From Dysgonomonas sp. ZJ279 (lineage in GTDB: Bacteria; Bacteroidota; Bacteroidia; Bacteroidales; Dysgonomonadaceae): 64,000 nucleotides of DNA. The notes under the pieces are model-generated. The model ran no database searches. It was given only the letters and a program-made list of their open reading frames with translations, and was not told the origin of the DNA. Below are positions 16,213 to 26,522 of the stretch, in pieces. Position 1 is the stretch's first letter; every line of letters starts with the position of its first letter. The stretch covers positions 682,001 to 746,000 of the forward strand of contig NZ_JAAKEL010000001.1 in assembly GCF_011039205.1 (NCBI RefSeq), given 5' to 3'. The translations under genes were made by a program, and so were the position numbers.

Positions 16213-16356
16213 GGAAGTATATTGTGAAATCCTTCTTGTCTGTATTTAGATTTTACCACTATAAATGTATATTATGGAATGTTGTGAACATATTTTATAA
16301 ATATTATGTTAACTTAATAGCTTGAATAAACAATCTAAAATTTTAAATAAACACCA

Positions 16357-17400
16357 ATGACTATAAAAGAAAAATACTGGAGGTATTCCCTCGTTATCCT
16401 TATTATAATATTAGGGTTTCTTATATTTCGTGAGTCTTTGCCATTTCTTAGCGGCTTTCTAGGGGCTTTTACTGTATATATATTAGTACGTAAGCAAATG
16501 ATGCGTTTGACTGAGAAAAGGAAATGGCGAAAAAGTCTGGCTGCCATAGTAATTCTCGGTGAGGTATTGTTATGCTTCCTTGTTCCGGCATTCGTTGCCA
16601 TTTGGTTAATAATAAATCAATTACAAAGCATTCATCTTGATCCGGCTGCATTCATAGCTAGTATTCAGCAATTTGTAGATCTAATTCATACAAAGACAGG
16701 ATATAACCTGCTTGCCAGTGATAATATATCGACTATGGCCTCTTTTATTACCTCTGCAGGACAAATGGTAGTGGGGCAGATAAGTACTTTCGTTATCAAT
16801 GCTGTTGTTATGCTATTTTTGCTCTATTTTATGCTTATAGGTGGCAGACAAATGGAATCTTATCTTTATGATGTTATGCCGTTCGAAGAGAAGGATAGGG
16901 GGCGTGTATTGGGCGAAATGAAAATGATGGTTACTTCCAATGCTATCGGTATTCCTTTACTGGCTGTGATTCAGGGGGCAATTGCAGGAATCGGTTATTT
17001 TATCTTCGGAGCACCTAATCCTGTATTATTTGCTTTCCTTACTTGCTTTGCAACCATTATTCCTTTGTTAGGTACTGCTTTGGTATGGTTTCCTTTGGCT
17101 GCCTATTTAGCTATGACGGGAGACTGGGGTTCTGCTATCGGATTAGCAGCTTATGCACTGATTATTATTACCAATATTGATAATCTGATTCGTTTCTTAT
17201 TGCAGAAAAAAATGGCCGATACTCACCCGTTGATCACTGTATTTGGTGTTATAATAGGTCTGTCTTTATTCGGTTTTTGGGGTGTGATATTCGGACCTTT
17301 GTTGTTATCTGTGTTTGCATTATTCTTTAATATGTTTAAAGAAAAATATATCGATGAAAAGGGAAAACGATCAGAAAAAATCATATTAAAAGAAGAATAA
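16357..17400 (+). CDS. AI-2E family permease
   Basis: 347 residues with about eight membrane helices. Family features include the N-terminal hydrophobic pair around residues 8-60, a soluble segment (SIQQFVDLIHTKTGYNLL), and the C-terminal GTALVWFPLAAYL, then NLIRFLLQKKMADTHPLITVFGVIIGLSLFGFWGVIFGPLLLSV, typical of the TqsA/YdiK/PerM group. Members move signalling molecules, ions or other small solutes; the substrate here is unknown. The esterase gene follows by 29 bases and may be co-transcribed. Confidence 0.9.
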   Translation: MTIKEKYWRYSLVILIIILGFLIFRESLPFLSGFLGAFTVYILVRKQMMRLTEKRKWRKSLAAIVILGEVLLCFLVPAFVAIWLIINQLQSIHLDPAAFIASIQQFVDLIHTKTGYNLLASDNISTMASFITSAGQMVVGQISTFVINAVVMLFLLYFMLIGGRQMESYLYDVMPFEEKDRGRVLGEMKMMVTSNAIGIPLLAVIQGAIAGIGYFIFGAPNPVLFAFLTCFATIIPLLGTALVWFPLAAYLAMTGDWGSAIGLAAYALIIITNIDNLIRFLLQKKMADTHPLITVFGVIIGLSLFGFWGVIFGPLLLSVFALFFNMFKEKYIDEKGKRSEKIILKEE

Positions 17401-17423
17401 ACCGGTTTCGACCTTAAAACTAA

Positions 17424-18602
<1,179 letters not shown>

Positions 18603-18619
18603 TATTATGTAATAAAAAA

Positions 18620-18766
18620 AGGATGTACGACAAGTAATTTTTCGAGTGAATCTGTCATCCTGAACGGAGAGAAGGATCACTCAATGTAGAGTCGGGATTC
18701 TTCACTTCGTTCAGAATGACAGAAGGGTGTAACAGTTTTACAGTGTATTTTCACTTGTGCCACCCT
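18620..18766. repeat. Fold-back repeat, copy B
   Basis: About 147 bases filling the gap after the esterase gene. Inner arms at 18652-18678 and 18696-18722 match at 23 of 27 positions (CTGTCATyCTGAACG...). Outer flanks (18620-18635 and 18753-18766) are weakly inverted and resemble the outer arms of the element at 40707-40855. This suggests two copies of one non-coding mobile or REP-like element. Confidence 0.7.
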
Positions 18767-18779
18767 CTTTCTTCATTTT

Positions 18780-21317
18780 TTATTTCTTCGGATACATATT
18801 ATCCCACCACGAACTGTCGTCTTTCAGCCATTTGTCGAACCATGCAAATATTGAATTACTCCATTCTATGCGACGTGTGTAGTTCGCGATTCCATGGTTT
18901 TCACCTTTCACTTGTATAAACTCGGTGGGTTTACCTAATATCTTTAAGGCGGTGTACATCTGAATACTTTCGCCAATGGGGACGTTTGTATCATCTGTTC
19001 CGTGTGTAAATAAGATCGGTGTATTTATTTTATCCGCATTAAACAGTGGGCTTTGCTTCACATACATTTCCTGATTGTTCCATGGATAGCTGTGTGCACT
19101 AGCTCCCGAACTATAAGTATATCCCCAGTATCCTTCACCCCAATAGCTACTGATAGAACTAATACCTGCATGTGATACTGCTGCTGCGAACAGATCGGTT
19201 TGAGTCTGTAGATACATTGTCATGAATCCTCCGTAAGACGCTCCCACACAACCAATTTTCTTGTCATTTACGAAAGAATGTTCTTTCACAAACTGTTTGG
19301 TCCCTTCTATAATATCTTCGGCAGTGCGTTTACCCCATGCATTGACATGCAGAGCCGAGAATTTTTGCCCGAAGCCGATCGCTCCACTCGGTTGAATAAC
19401 ATATACTACATATCCTAGTGCTGCATATACATGTGGAGGATAAGCCCCTTCGAGTGCGCGTGAAGTCGGAGTTGTTCCCCCATAATAATAGACAATCATA
19501 GGATATTTTTTTGCAGCATCGAAGTTTGGAGGTAAGAAGTAACTTCCGATTATTTCTTCTCCGGCAGAACTTTTAAAGCTCCAGTCTTTTACTTGCCCCA
19601 GTTCTAGAATAGCCAATCTTTCTTTGTAAGGGTCTGATATTAATGTTGATTGCTGGCTCTTTACGTCATAGCTATATGCTCTTGTAGAATTTGATTGACT
19701 AACACCTACATAAGCACCGGTTAGAGCATTGTCGGCTAAAACAAATGTGCGAACAACATCTTCTTTCATAGGGAGATGTGTGTATGATTTAGTTGTAGGG
19801 TTGTAGCGATATATGTTTACATAATCTTTATCTGTAGTGCGGAAATAGATCATATTATCTTTCTTATTCCAAAAAAGATCGTCTATACTTGGATTAAAGT
19901 TTTTTGTAATAGGATCGATTTTCTTTGTATTTAAGTCCATAATAAAGGCTTGCCCATCATAGCTATTAGCTATTTGCCCATCATTTATATTTAATCCGAT
20001 GCCTCCGAATGCTTCGGCAGACCCAGATATCAATATTTTTGTAGCATCAGGTGAAAATGAGGCTCTGTGTGCGAATCCTTGATCTGTCCACAAAGTATCC
20101 ACATTCATTGTTGCTAAATCGAGTTTGAACATTGAGTATTTTCGGAATGGACGTTCGGTAATAGCTTCATCGGCAAATGAAAATAGGATTTGTTTCGAAT
20201 CGAAGCTAACATCGTTAATCCATGTTGAGCGCGAGCCAAAAGTCAATTGCTGACTTAATCTGGTTGCTATATCATATTTGAATATGGATGAACGATTTGT
20301 ATAACCCGGCTGCCTGTCTTCAGGCGAGATTAATAACTTTAAATCACTCTTCGATTCTTCTCCTTTTTCTTGTTTACTATAGAACAAGGTTTTTTCGTCG
20401 GGCGAGAAAAAAATACGCTCATCTGGAATGTCTTTTATTAGAACATTTTCTTCAAATGTGGCAGGATCTATAACAATGAGGTTTGAGTTAATATCTTCTT
20501 TCGATACATAAAATAATTTATCACTATTCGGCATCCAGCTAAGTTGCTTTTTGCTGTCATTAGTATCAATAAGAATCTGTCTGTTTGTTTTTGTATTGTA
20601 GAGTTCTGTTGTAGTTATAATTTTTTCTCCAAATGAATTTCTATACCCCAACAAAATATATTGCCCATTAGGAGATATAGATATATTCGACACACGTTTA
20701 CCTTTCATTATATCGGTAAAGTTGATAGGGCGTTTATTTGTATTGGCTATTGTATATGTTGTAGTAGAATCTTTGTCTTCATTTTCTATAAAAACTTTGA
20801 AGGCATCAGGTGCTTTGCTTTTTGCAGTTCCTAATATTTTGATAACAATGCGATTGGGTTGAGGGTAGGGGCTTAGTGTGGCTTTAGCTTCTTTCCCTAA
20901 ATGAAGGCTGTCTTCCGTTGTCGACTTTGTAGTGATCAGCTTGTCATCTATGTATATTTCGAGCATATTAGGTGACATTACTTTCAGAGTTGGTTTTGCA
21001 AATCTGTGAGAACCTACATAGAATGAAAATAACTGGAATGTAGCTTCGTTTGTAGGCTTATCCAATGTAAAGTAACCGTCATTATTGGGCGATAGATGTT
21101 TGATGAATGCAACTTGATCAGGGATATTTAAGCTCATCTTCAATAAATCTTTTTCTGTAAATTTATTTCCTTTCAGGTTGGTTGTATCTACCTTTATCGG
21201 ACTTGTGATTTTCACAGGCGCAATGGTGTATATTTCTGATATGGGTTGTTGCTTCTGTCCATAAACACTGATTGTCAGAAATAAACATATCGAAATGATG
21301 ATAACTTTTAGGTTCAT
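18780..21317 (-). CDS. S9-family (prolyl oligopeptidase-type) serine peptidase
   Basis: 845 residues from the ATG at 21317, which starts a signal peptide (MNLKVIIISICLFLTISVYGQ); an ATG 18 bases upstream is less likely. Residues about 200-590 are a beta-propeller region with repeated strand signatures (ISPNGQYILLGY, SWMPNSDKLFYVS, FSPDEKTLFYS). The C-terminal hydrolase has GCVGASYGGFMTMYL with the nucleophile Ser, THGTDDTNVP with the Asp, and GENHGI with the His. It is a periplasmic or surface peptidase cleaving oligopeptides, with dipeptidyl- or acylaminoacyl-peptidase activity possible. Single gene, divergent from DoxX. Confidence 0.9.
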   Translation of the reverse strand: MNLKVIIISICLFLTISVYGQKQQPISEIYTIAPVKITSPIKVDTTNLKGNKFTEKDLLKMSLNIPDQVAFIKHLSPNNDGYFTLDKPTNEATFQLFSFYVGSHRFAKPTLKVMSPNMLEIYIDDKLITTKSTTEDSLHLGKEAKATLSPYPQPNRIVIKILGTAKSKAPDAFKVFIENEDKDSTTTYTIANTNKRPINFTDIMKGKRVSNISISPNGQYILLGYRNSFGEKIITTTELYNTKTNRQILIDTNDSKKQLSWMPNSDKLFYVSKEDINSNLIVIDPATFEENVLIKDIPDERIFFSPDEKTLFYSKQEKGEESKSDLKLLISPEDRQPGYTNRSSIFKYDIATRLSQQLTFGSRSTWINDVSFDSKQILFSFADEAITERPFRKYSMFKLDLATMNVDTLWTDQGFAHRASFSPDATKILISGSAEAFGGIGLNINDGQIANSYDGQAFIMDLNTKKIDPITKNFNPSIDDLFWNKKDNMIYFRTTDKDYVNIYRYNPTTKSYTHLPMKEDVVRTFVLADNALTGAYVGVSQSNSTRAYSYDVKSQQSTLISDPYKERLAILELGQVKDWSFKSSAGEEIIGSYFLPPNFDAAKKYPMIVYYYGGTTPTSRALEGAYPPHVYAALGYVVYVIQPSGAIGFGQKFSALHVNAWGKRTAEDIIEGTKQFVKEHSFVNDKKIGCVGASYGGFMTMYLQTQTDLFAAAVSHAGISSISSYWGEGYWGYTYSSGASAHSYPWNNQEMYVKQSPLFNADKINTPILFTHGTDDTNVPIGESIQMYTALKILGKPTEFIQVKGENHGIANYTRRIEWSNSIFAWFDKWLKDDSSWWDNMYPKK

Positions 21318-21486
21318 AGTATGGATATTATACATATTAATGATTTTCTTAATGAGGTAAAGGTAGAAATAATTAGATCAAATTTTATCATAGCTCTTAA
21401 CATCTTTTTGTATATAAATAGAATTGATACAAAACAATTTTACATGTGTTTTGTTTATGATGTGTATAAACTAAAATTAATATATA

Positions 21487-21897
21487 ATGAAACTACTTGA
21501 AAAAAATACAGATGCAGGGATTTTAATTCTTCGATTGAGTATCGGTATACTAATGCTTCTTCATGGTATTGCCAAATTGAGTTCCGGTGCGGGAGTGATA
21601 GAACAGATTGTTGTAGGCGCAGGTTTACCGTCGTTTATAGCTTATGGCGTTTATGTCGGTGAAGTTATTGCTCCCTTGTTTATTATAGCTGGCTATGGAA
21701 CTAGGATAGCTGGAGCCATTTTTGCAGTTAATTGTGTGGTAGCTGCCTCATTGGCTCATAGTGCTGATATCTTTACATTAAGTCAGTCGGGAGGTTGGGC
21801 TGTCGAGTTGCTTGGCTTATATTTCTTTGGTGCTTTAGCTTTAGTATTTACCGGAGGAGGTAAGTATGCTCTAAGTCGTAAACATCTTTGGGATTAA
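21487..21897 (+). CDS. DoxX-family membrane protein
   Basis: 136 residues, four membrane helices. DoxX signatures: LILRLSIGILMLLHGIAKLSSG, then GVYVGEVIAPLFIIAGYGTRIAGAIFAVNCVVA, and a C-terminal GGWAVELLGLYFFGALALVFTGGGKYAL. The family includes quinol-oxidase-associated and redox-linked small membrane proteins; the specific role is unknown. It is followed by its own terminator. Confidence 0.9.
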   Translation: MKLLEKNTDAGILILRLSIGILMLLHGIAKLSSGAGVIEQIVVGAGLPSFIAYGVYVGEVIAPLFIIAGYGTRIAGAIFAVNCVVAASLAHSADIFTLSQSGGWAVELLGLYFFGALALVFTGGGKYALSRKHLWD

Positions 21898-21922
21898 AAC
21901 CCAATTTATATATTTTATATGA

Positions 21923-21950
21923 AGAAGCGAAACTTACAGGTTTCGCTTCT
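21923..21950 (+). terminator. Terminator of the DoxX gene
   Basis: Perfect 11-bp stem AGAAGCGAAAC / GTTTCGCTTCT with a 6-base loop, then TTTTG, 25 bases after the DoxX stop. Confidence 0.85.
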
Positions 21951-22017
21951 TTTGTGTTATTCCGTTTCAGATGTTTTATCAAAACCATTATCTTTGAGTG
22001 ATTAAATATTATATTTC

Positions 22018-23088
22018 ATGAAAAAATATCTACTTATTCTGTCCGTTTTTCTAGCCGTTTCTAATTATGGAACAGCACAGTCTGTAAAATCATTATTGTC
22101 TCTCGATAATTATCATATACCTGTCGATCAGCGAGGTGCTTTGATCGCAAAAGTTGTTTCATCTGATAATTCTGAGATAAAATTGGCGAAAGATACTTCG
22201 GGTTTATTTCTGATAGACAAACAAGGTTATATCCGATTGAAGGATGATAAAGTTCTGACTGCCAAATCTCCAATGCGCTATGAAATAGAATTGAAGATTG
22301 GAAAAGAGAAAAAAACATTCGAATTGGTAAAGGACGATTTTATTCGCAATGGGGTTATTGCCCATCGTGGAGCCTGGAAACATGCCGATGTGAGCCAAAA
22401 CTCGTTAGGGGCGTTGAAAAGAGCAATAGAATTAGGTTGTGCCGGTTCTGAATTAGATATATGGCTGTCAGCTGATAATAAAATAATATTGTCGCATGAT
22501 CTTATTCTTTCTAATATGAATGTGGGTAACACAACGTTGGAGGTATTGAAAACAATTCAACTAAAAGGAGGCGAAACAGTTCCTACGCTTGATGAGTATA
22601 TTGCCTGCGCAAAAAAACAGAATAAAACACGCTTGATTGTAGAATTAAAATCATACGGCAAAGAAAAGCAAGGGAAAGAAGACGATTCGCAAACAATAGA
22701 AGCGAGGCTTATGCGTACAATGGCTTTAACTGACTCGGTTGTTCAATCGGTTCATCGTCAAAAAGCTCAGGCTTGGGTCGAGTATATAAGCTTCGATTAC
22801 GATGTTGTATTGCGTCTTCGCCAACTAGATCCGACAGTTAAAATATCGTACCTTGAAAATAACAAAAAAATAGAAGACTTGAAAGCTGCCGATATTTCAG
22901 GTATCGATTATGAACATACTAGCTTTTATCATAATCCACAATGGATAAAAGATGCACAGTCTCTTGGTTTAACAACAAATGGATGGACTGTGAATAAGAA
23001 AGAGCAAATGCAATTTCTTTTGGGTCTTGGTATCGATTACATAACTACCGACGAACCTGAACTATTACTAGATATCTTAAAAAAATAA
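22018..23088 (+). CDS. Secreted glycerophosphodiester phosphodiesterase-like protein
   Basis: 356 residues. Signal peptide MKKYLLILSVFLAVSNYGTAQ, a 90-residue N-terminal beta domain, and a GDPD barrel from about residue 110. The barrel shows VIAHRGAWKHADVSQNSLGALKRAIELG, ELDIWLSADNKIILSHD, and the C-terminal NGWTVNKKEQMQFLLGLGIDYITTDEPE. His of HRG, the Glu/Asp of ELDI and the second His are the expected catalytic and metal residues. It would hydrolyse deacylated phospholipids in the periplasm to glycerol 3-phosphate and alcohols. A terminator follows. Confidence 0.9.
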   Translation: MKKYLLILSVFLAVSNYGTAQSVKSLLSLDNYHIPVDQRGALIAKVVSSDNSEIKLAKDTSGLFLIDKQGYIRLKDDKVLTAKSPMRYEIELKIGKEKKTFELVKDDFIRNGVIAHRGAWKHADVSQNSLGALKRAIELGCAGSELDIWLSADNKIILSHDLILSNMNVGNTTLEVLKTIQLKGGETVPTLDEYIACAKKQNKTRLIVELKSYGKEKQGKEDDSQTIEARLMRTMALTDSVVQSVHRQKAQAWVEYISFDYDVVLRLRQLDPTVKISYLENNKKIEDLKAADISGIDYEHTSFYHNPQWIKDAQSLGLTTNGWTVNKKEQMQFLLGLGIDYITTDEPELLLDILKK

Positions 23089-23152
23089 AATGAGGTTTTT
23101 AAACTGATTTATCGAAATTCAGTAACATTGCCTGAAAATAATATATTGCAAG

Positions 23153-23189
23153 AAAAAAGTCTTGGAGGAACTCTCTCCAAGACTTTTTT
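23153..23189 (+). terminator. Terminator after the GDPD gene
   Basis: AAAAAAGTCTTGGAG stem with its complement, 7-base loop, T7 tail. It separates the GDPD gene from the starch locus promoter. Confidence 0.9.
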
Positions 23190-23292
23190 TGTTAGTATTT
23201 ATAAAATAAAATATGTTAATTGATTTTTGGCATAAGCAAATTGTTAATTAATACTCCCTTTTGCCACCCCTTTTAGTGGGATGCAGATTGAT

Positions 23293-23306
23293 TGCAAACG
23301 ATTGCA
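23293..23306 (+). promoter_or_regulatory. LacI-type operator upstream of susC
   Basis: TGCAAACGATTGCA, a 14-base near-perfect palindrome with the central CG typical of LacI-family sites. It lies 59 bases before a TTTG core (23366-23369) that probably is the -7 of the susC promoter (CATATTTG). The same motif precedes the GH97 and GH77 genes at the same distance. Confidence 0.8.
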
Positions 23307-23361
23307 TAACAAAAACATGTGATTCTGTTACTTGTCTAGTCCTAAACACAATTCAACTTAT

Positions 23362-23369
23362 CATATTTG
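23362..23369 (+). promoter_or_regulatory. Probable -7 box of the susC operon
   Basis: CATATTTG, one mismatch to TAnnTTTG. No good -33 element is seen, which would fit an activator-dependent promoter. The predicted leader of about 100 bases contains an inverted repeat CATGAAA / TTTCATG (23388-23414). Confidence 0.5.
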
Positions 23370-23479
23370 CATCATAAATCTAAGACCCATGAAAGTGTTC
23401 GAAACCTTTTCATGAGTACTTACAGTGTAGTGTATAGTGTAAATCAAATATTGTTAAGCTAATCCTTAATATTATCCAC

Positions 23480-26400
23480 ATGAAAAGGAAAACAAATCAG
23501 AAAAGTTATGCGAGAGTATTCTTATTCTTAATGATTGGAATGCTGACATTAACAAACTTGTACGCTCAAGAGGGTGCAACGATTGCTGTTAATGGAAATG
23601 TAAAAGATAATCTTGGTGAGCCTATTACAGGTGCAAGTGTTGTCGTGAAAGGTACAACCGTCGGAGCAATGACGGATATTGACGGGAATTTTCAAATCAA
23701 TACACCCTCCAATTCGACTTTAGTTATTTCTTTTATTGGTTTTACAACGAAAGAAGTATCGGTAGCAGGTAAAAGATCAATCTCTGTAATGCTGGAAGAG
23801 GATGTAGCGTTACTGGATGAAGTTGTAGTTATCGGCTATGGTAGCGTTAAAAAAGAAGATTTAACAGGTGCTGTTACTACTATTTCGGCAAATTCACTAG
23901 CAAGAGGTATGGCTGTAGCCGCCTCTGACCTATTGATTGGAAAAGCACCCGGTGTTAGCGTTATTAATGATGGAGGTGCTCCCGGTACAGGAGCTTCTAT
24001 CCGCATTCGCGGAGGATCGTCAGTTTCGGCTAGTAATGAGCCCCTTGTTGTGATTGATGGTATACCGGTTGATAATAATGCGATCAATGGTATGGGTAAT
24101 CCTTTATCTACAGTCAATCCGAACGATATAGAGAGTTTTACAGTACTGAAGGATGCTTCTGCTACTGCAATTTATGGTTCTCGTGCATCGAATGGTGTTA
24201 TCATTATAACCACCAAAAAAGGACAGGCAGGGAAACCTAAAGTGGCCTATAACGGAACATTCTCAATTAGTACCAAAAAAGGTGAAATAGATGTGATGGA
24301 TGCTGGTCGATTCCGTAACTACGTAACGGAAGTATTTGGCGCAGGAAGTGAGCAAGTAAAAGCTTTAGGTTCTGCTTCGACAAACTGGCAGGATGCAATT
24401 TTCCGTACATCGTTTAGTAACGACCATAACATAAGTGTAGCCGGTGCTGCGAATATGTTACCTTATCGCGTTTCACTGGGATATACTAAAGAGAATGGTA
24501 TCTTGAAAACATCAACTATGGATCGTTGGACGGGATCACTTAATTTGAGCCCTAAATTCTTTGACGATAAGTTAAGTGTACAATTAAACGTAAAAGGCGT
24601 CTATAATACAAACGTATTTGCTGACAAAGGAGCCATTGGTGCTGCGGCTGAATTCGATCCTACTCAACCTATTTATAGCGATGATAGCAAATATGGTAAT
24701 GGATATTACATGTATTTGAAAGAAGATGGTACACCTATCGATATAGGTTTGACTAATCCGGTAGCCTTTCTTAACCAGAAACACGATGAGTCGACAGTGA
24801 AAAGAAGTCTCGGTAATGTTCAATTCGACTATAAAATGCATTTCTTACCTGAACTGCGTGCAAACTTAAATCTCGGTTACGATGTCTCTAGCAGTAAAGG
24901 AAACGTGACTATCGAAGATAACTCTCCGATGAGTTGGGTACAAGGTAATTTTAAAGAAGGATGGGGAGATAATAGAGATTATACTCAGCTAAAACGCAGT
25001 TTATTAATGGAGTTCTATCTTAATTATGCGAAAGAGATCGGTAAGCATCGTTTTGATGTACTGGGCGGTTATTCATGGCAAGAATTCTATAGAAAAGATA
25101 CAAACATATACCCTTACTCATCAACAGTTGCTGAGCAAAAAGATGCCACATTCTACAAAGAAGGTGATTCTTACGAGTCTGAAAACTATTTGATATCGTT
25201 CTTTGGTCGTGCAAATTATACATTCGACAATCGTTACTTATTCACTGCTACTTTGCGTAGAGATGGTTCGTCTCGTTTCAATGAAGATAATCGTTGGGGA
25301 TTATTCCCTTCTGCAGCATTAGCATGGAGAATCAACGAAGAATCGTTTATGAAGGATCAAACTTTATTCTCAGATTTGAAGCTGCGTTTGGGTTATGGTA
25401 TTACAGGTCAACAAAATCTTGGTTCGGATGTCGGGGATTATCCACATCTGGCGAGATATAAATATAGTAAACCGGGTGCTAATTACTTCTGGGGCGACGA
25501 GAAAGTTCAAGTACTTCGACCAGAGGCATATGACAAAGGCTTAAAATGGGAAGAAACTACGACTTATAACGTCGGTGTTGACTATGGATTCTTAGGAAAT
25601 CGTATTTCAGGAGCAGTAGATGTATATTATCGCAAAACAAAAGATCTTTTAAATAAAGTTCCTATTTCGGCAGGTACAAACTTTAGTAATGTATTGCTGA
25701 CTAATATGGGAGAGCTTGTAAATAAAGGTATTGAGTTTTCTGTAACAGCTCGTCCTATCGAAACCAAAGATTGGAACTGGACATTGAATTATAATGTTTC
25801 GTACAATGATAATGAAATAACTAAAGTACTTGATAATCCTAATCCTGATTATGCGGGAATTATCCATGGTGGTATATCCGGAGGTACAGGAACAAATGTT
25901 TTGATTCACGCTTTAAATCATCCATTCAATTCATTCTATGTATACGAGCAGGTTTATAATAGTGATGGAAGACCGATAGAAGGAGCATTTATCGATCAAA
26001 ATAAAGATGGCGTAATAGATACAAAAGATTTGATTAAATACAAAAGTGCTGCGCCGGATGTATTGATGGGTATGACTTCTCAATTGGCATATAAGAACTG
26101 GGATTTTAACTTTACAGTGCGCGCGAGTATCGGAAACTATGCTTACAACAATATTCAATCGAACAGAGAAGCACATGGTGGTGCCATCATGTACGACCCG
26201 TCGGGATTCTTGAAAAATCGTGTGAACAGTGCTGCGTATACTAACTTCAGCGACCCTCAATATCTGTCAAGTTATTACGTGCAAAATGCATCTTTCGTGC
26301 GGATGGACAATATCTCACTCGGATATACATTCGTTAATCCTGTGAAATATGTAGGTTCTATGAGGTTATATGGAACAGTGCAAAATCCATTTGTAATAAC

Positions 26401-26503
26401 ATCGTATAATGGTTTAGATCCGGAATTTAACAATGAGGGTATCGATAATAATATTTATCCACGCCCACGTATATACATGATAGGTCTTAGCCTACAATTC
26501 TAA
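23480..26503 (+). CDS. susC: SusC-type TonB-dependent outer-membrane transporter
   Basis: 1007 residues. Signal peptide to about residue 30 (LTLTNLYAQ). A carboxypeptidase-like domain follows (VNGNVKDNLGEPITGASVVVKGTTVGAMTDIDGNF), then a TonB box and plug (DEVVVIGYGSVKKEDLTGAV, IRIRGGSSVSASNEPLVVIDGIPVD, LKDASATAIYGSRASNGVIIITTKKG). A large beta-barrel ends with an aromatic residue (LSLQF). With the SusD lipoprotein it imports malto-oligosaccharides; this substrate is inferred from neighbouring GH97, GH13 and GH77 genes. SusD starts 20 bases after its stop. Expression is probably controlled by the operator at 23293. Confidence 0.95.
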   Translation: MKRKTNQKSYARVFLFLMIGMLTLTNLYAQEGATIAVNGNVKDNLGEPITGASVVVKGTTVGAMTDIDGNFQINTPSNSTLVISFIGFTTKEVSVAGKRSISVMLEEDVALLDEVVVIGYGSVKKEDLTGAVTTISANSLARGMAVAASDLLIGKAPGVSVINDGGAPGTGASIRIRGGSSVSASNEPLVVIDGIPVDNNAINGMGNPLSTVNPNDIESFTVLKDASATAIYGSRASNGVIIITTKKGQAGKPKVAYNGTFSISTKKGEIDVMDAGRFRNYVTEVFGAGSEQVKALGSASTNWQDAIFRTSFSNDHNISVAGAANMLPYRVSLGYTKENGILKTSTMDRWTGSLNLSPKFFDDKLSVQLNVKGVYNTNVFADKGAIGAAAEFDPTQPIYSDDSKYGNGYYMYLKEDGTPIDIGLTNPVAFLNQKHDESTVKRSLGNVQFDYKMHFLPELRANLNLGYDVSSSKGNVTIEDNSPMSWVQGNFKEGWGDNRDYTQLKRSLLMEFYLNYAKEIGKHRFDVLGGYSWQEFYRKDTNIYPYSSTVAEQKDATFYKEGDSYESENYLISFFGRANYTFDNRYLFTATLRRDGSSRFNEDNRWGLFPSAALAWRINEESFMKDQTLFSDLKLRLGYGITGQQNLGSDVGDYPHLARYKYSKPGANYFWGDEKVQVLRPEAYDKGLKWEETTTYNVGVDYGFLGNRISGAVDVYYRKTKDLLNKVPISAGTNFSNVLLTNMGELVNKGIEFSVTARPIETKDWNWTLNYNVSYNDNEITKVLDNPNPDYAGIIHGGISGGTGTNVLIHALNHPFNSFYVYEQVYNSDGRPIEGAFIDQNKDGVIDTKDLIKYKSAAPDVLMGMTSQLAYKNWDFNFTVRASIGNYAYNNIQSNREAHGGAIMYDPSGFLKNRVNSAAYTNFSDPQYLSSYYVQNASFVRMDNISLGYTFVNPVKYVGSMRLYGTVQNPFVITSYNGLDPEFNNEGIDNNIYPRPRIYMIGLSLQF

Positions 26504-26522
26504 TCTTCAAAATAAAATAGAT

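Noticed and set aside
23388-23414. CATGAAA / TTTCATG inverted repeat in the susC leader as a riboswitch
   Set aside because: Only seven-base arms with a 13-base loop, no known riboswitch pattern and no evidence of a second structure; kept as a leader note only.
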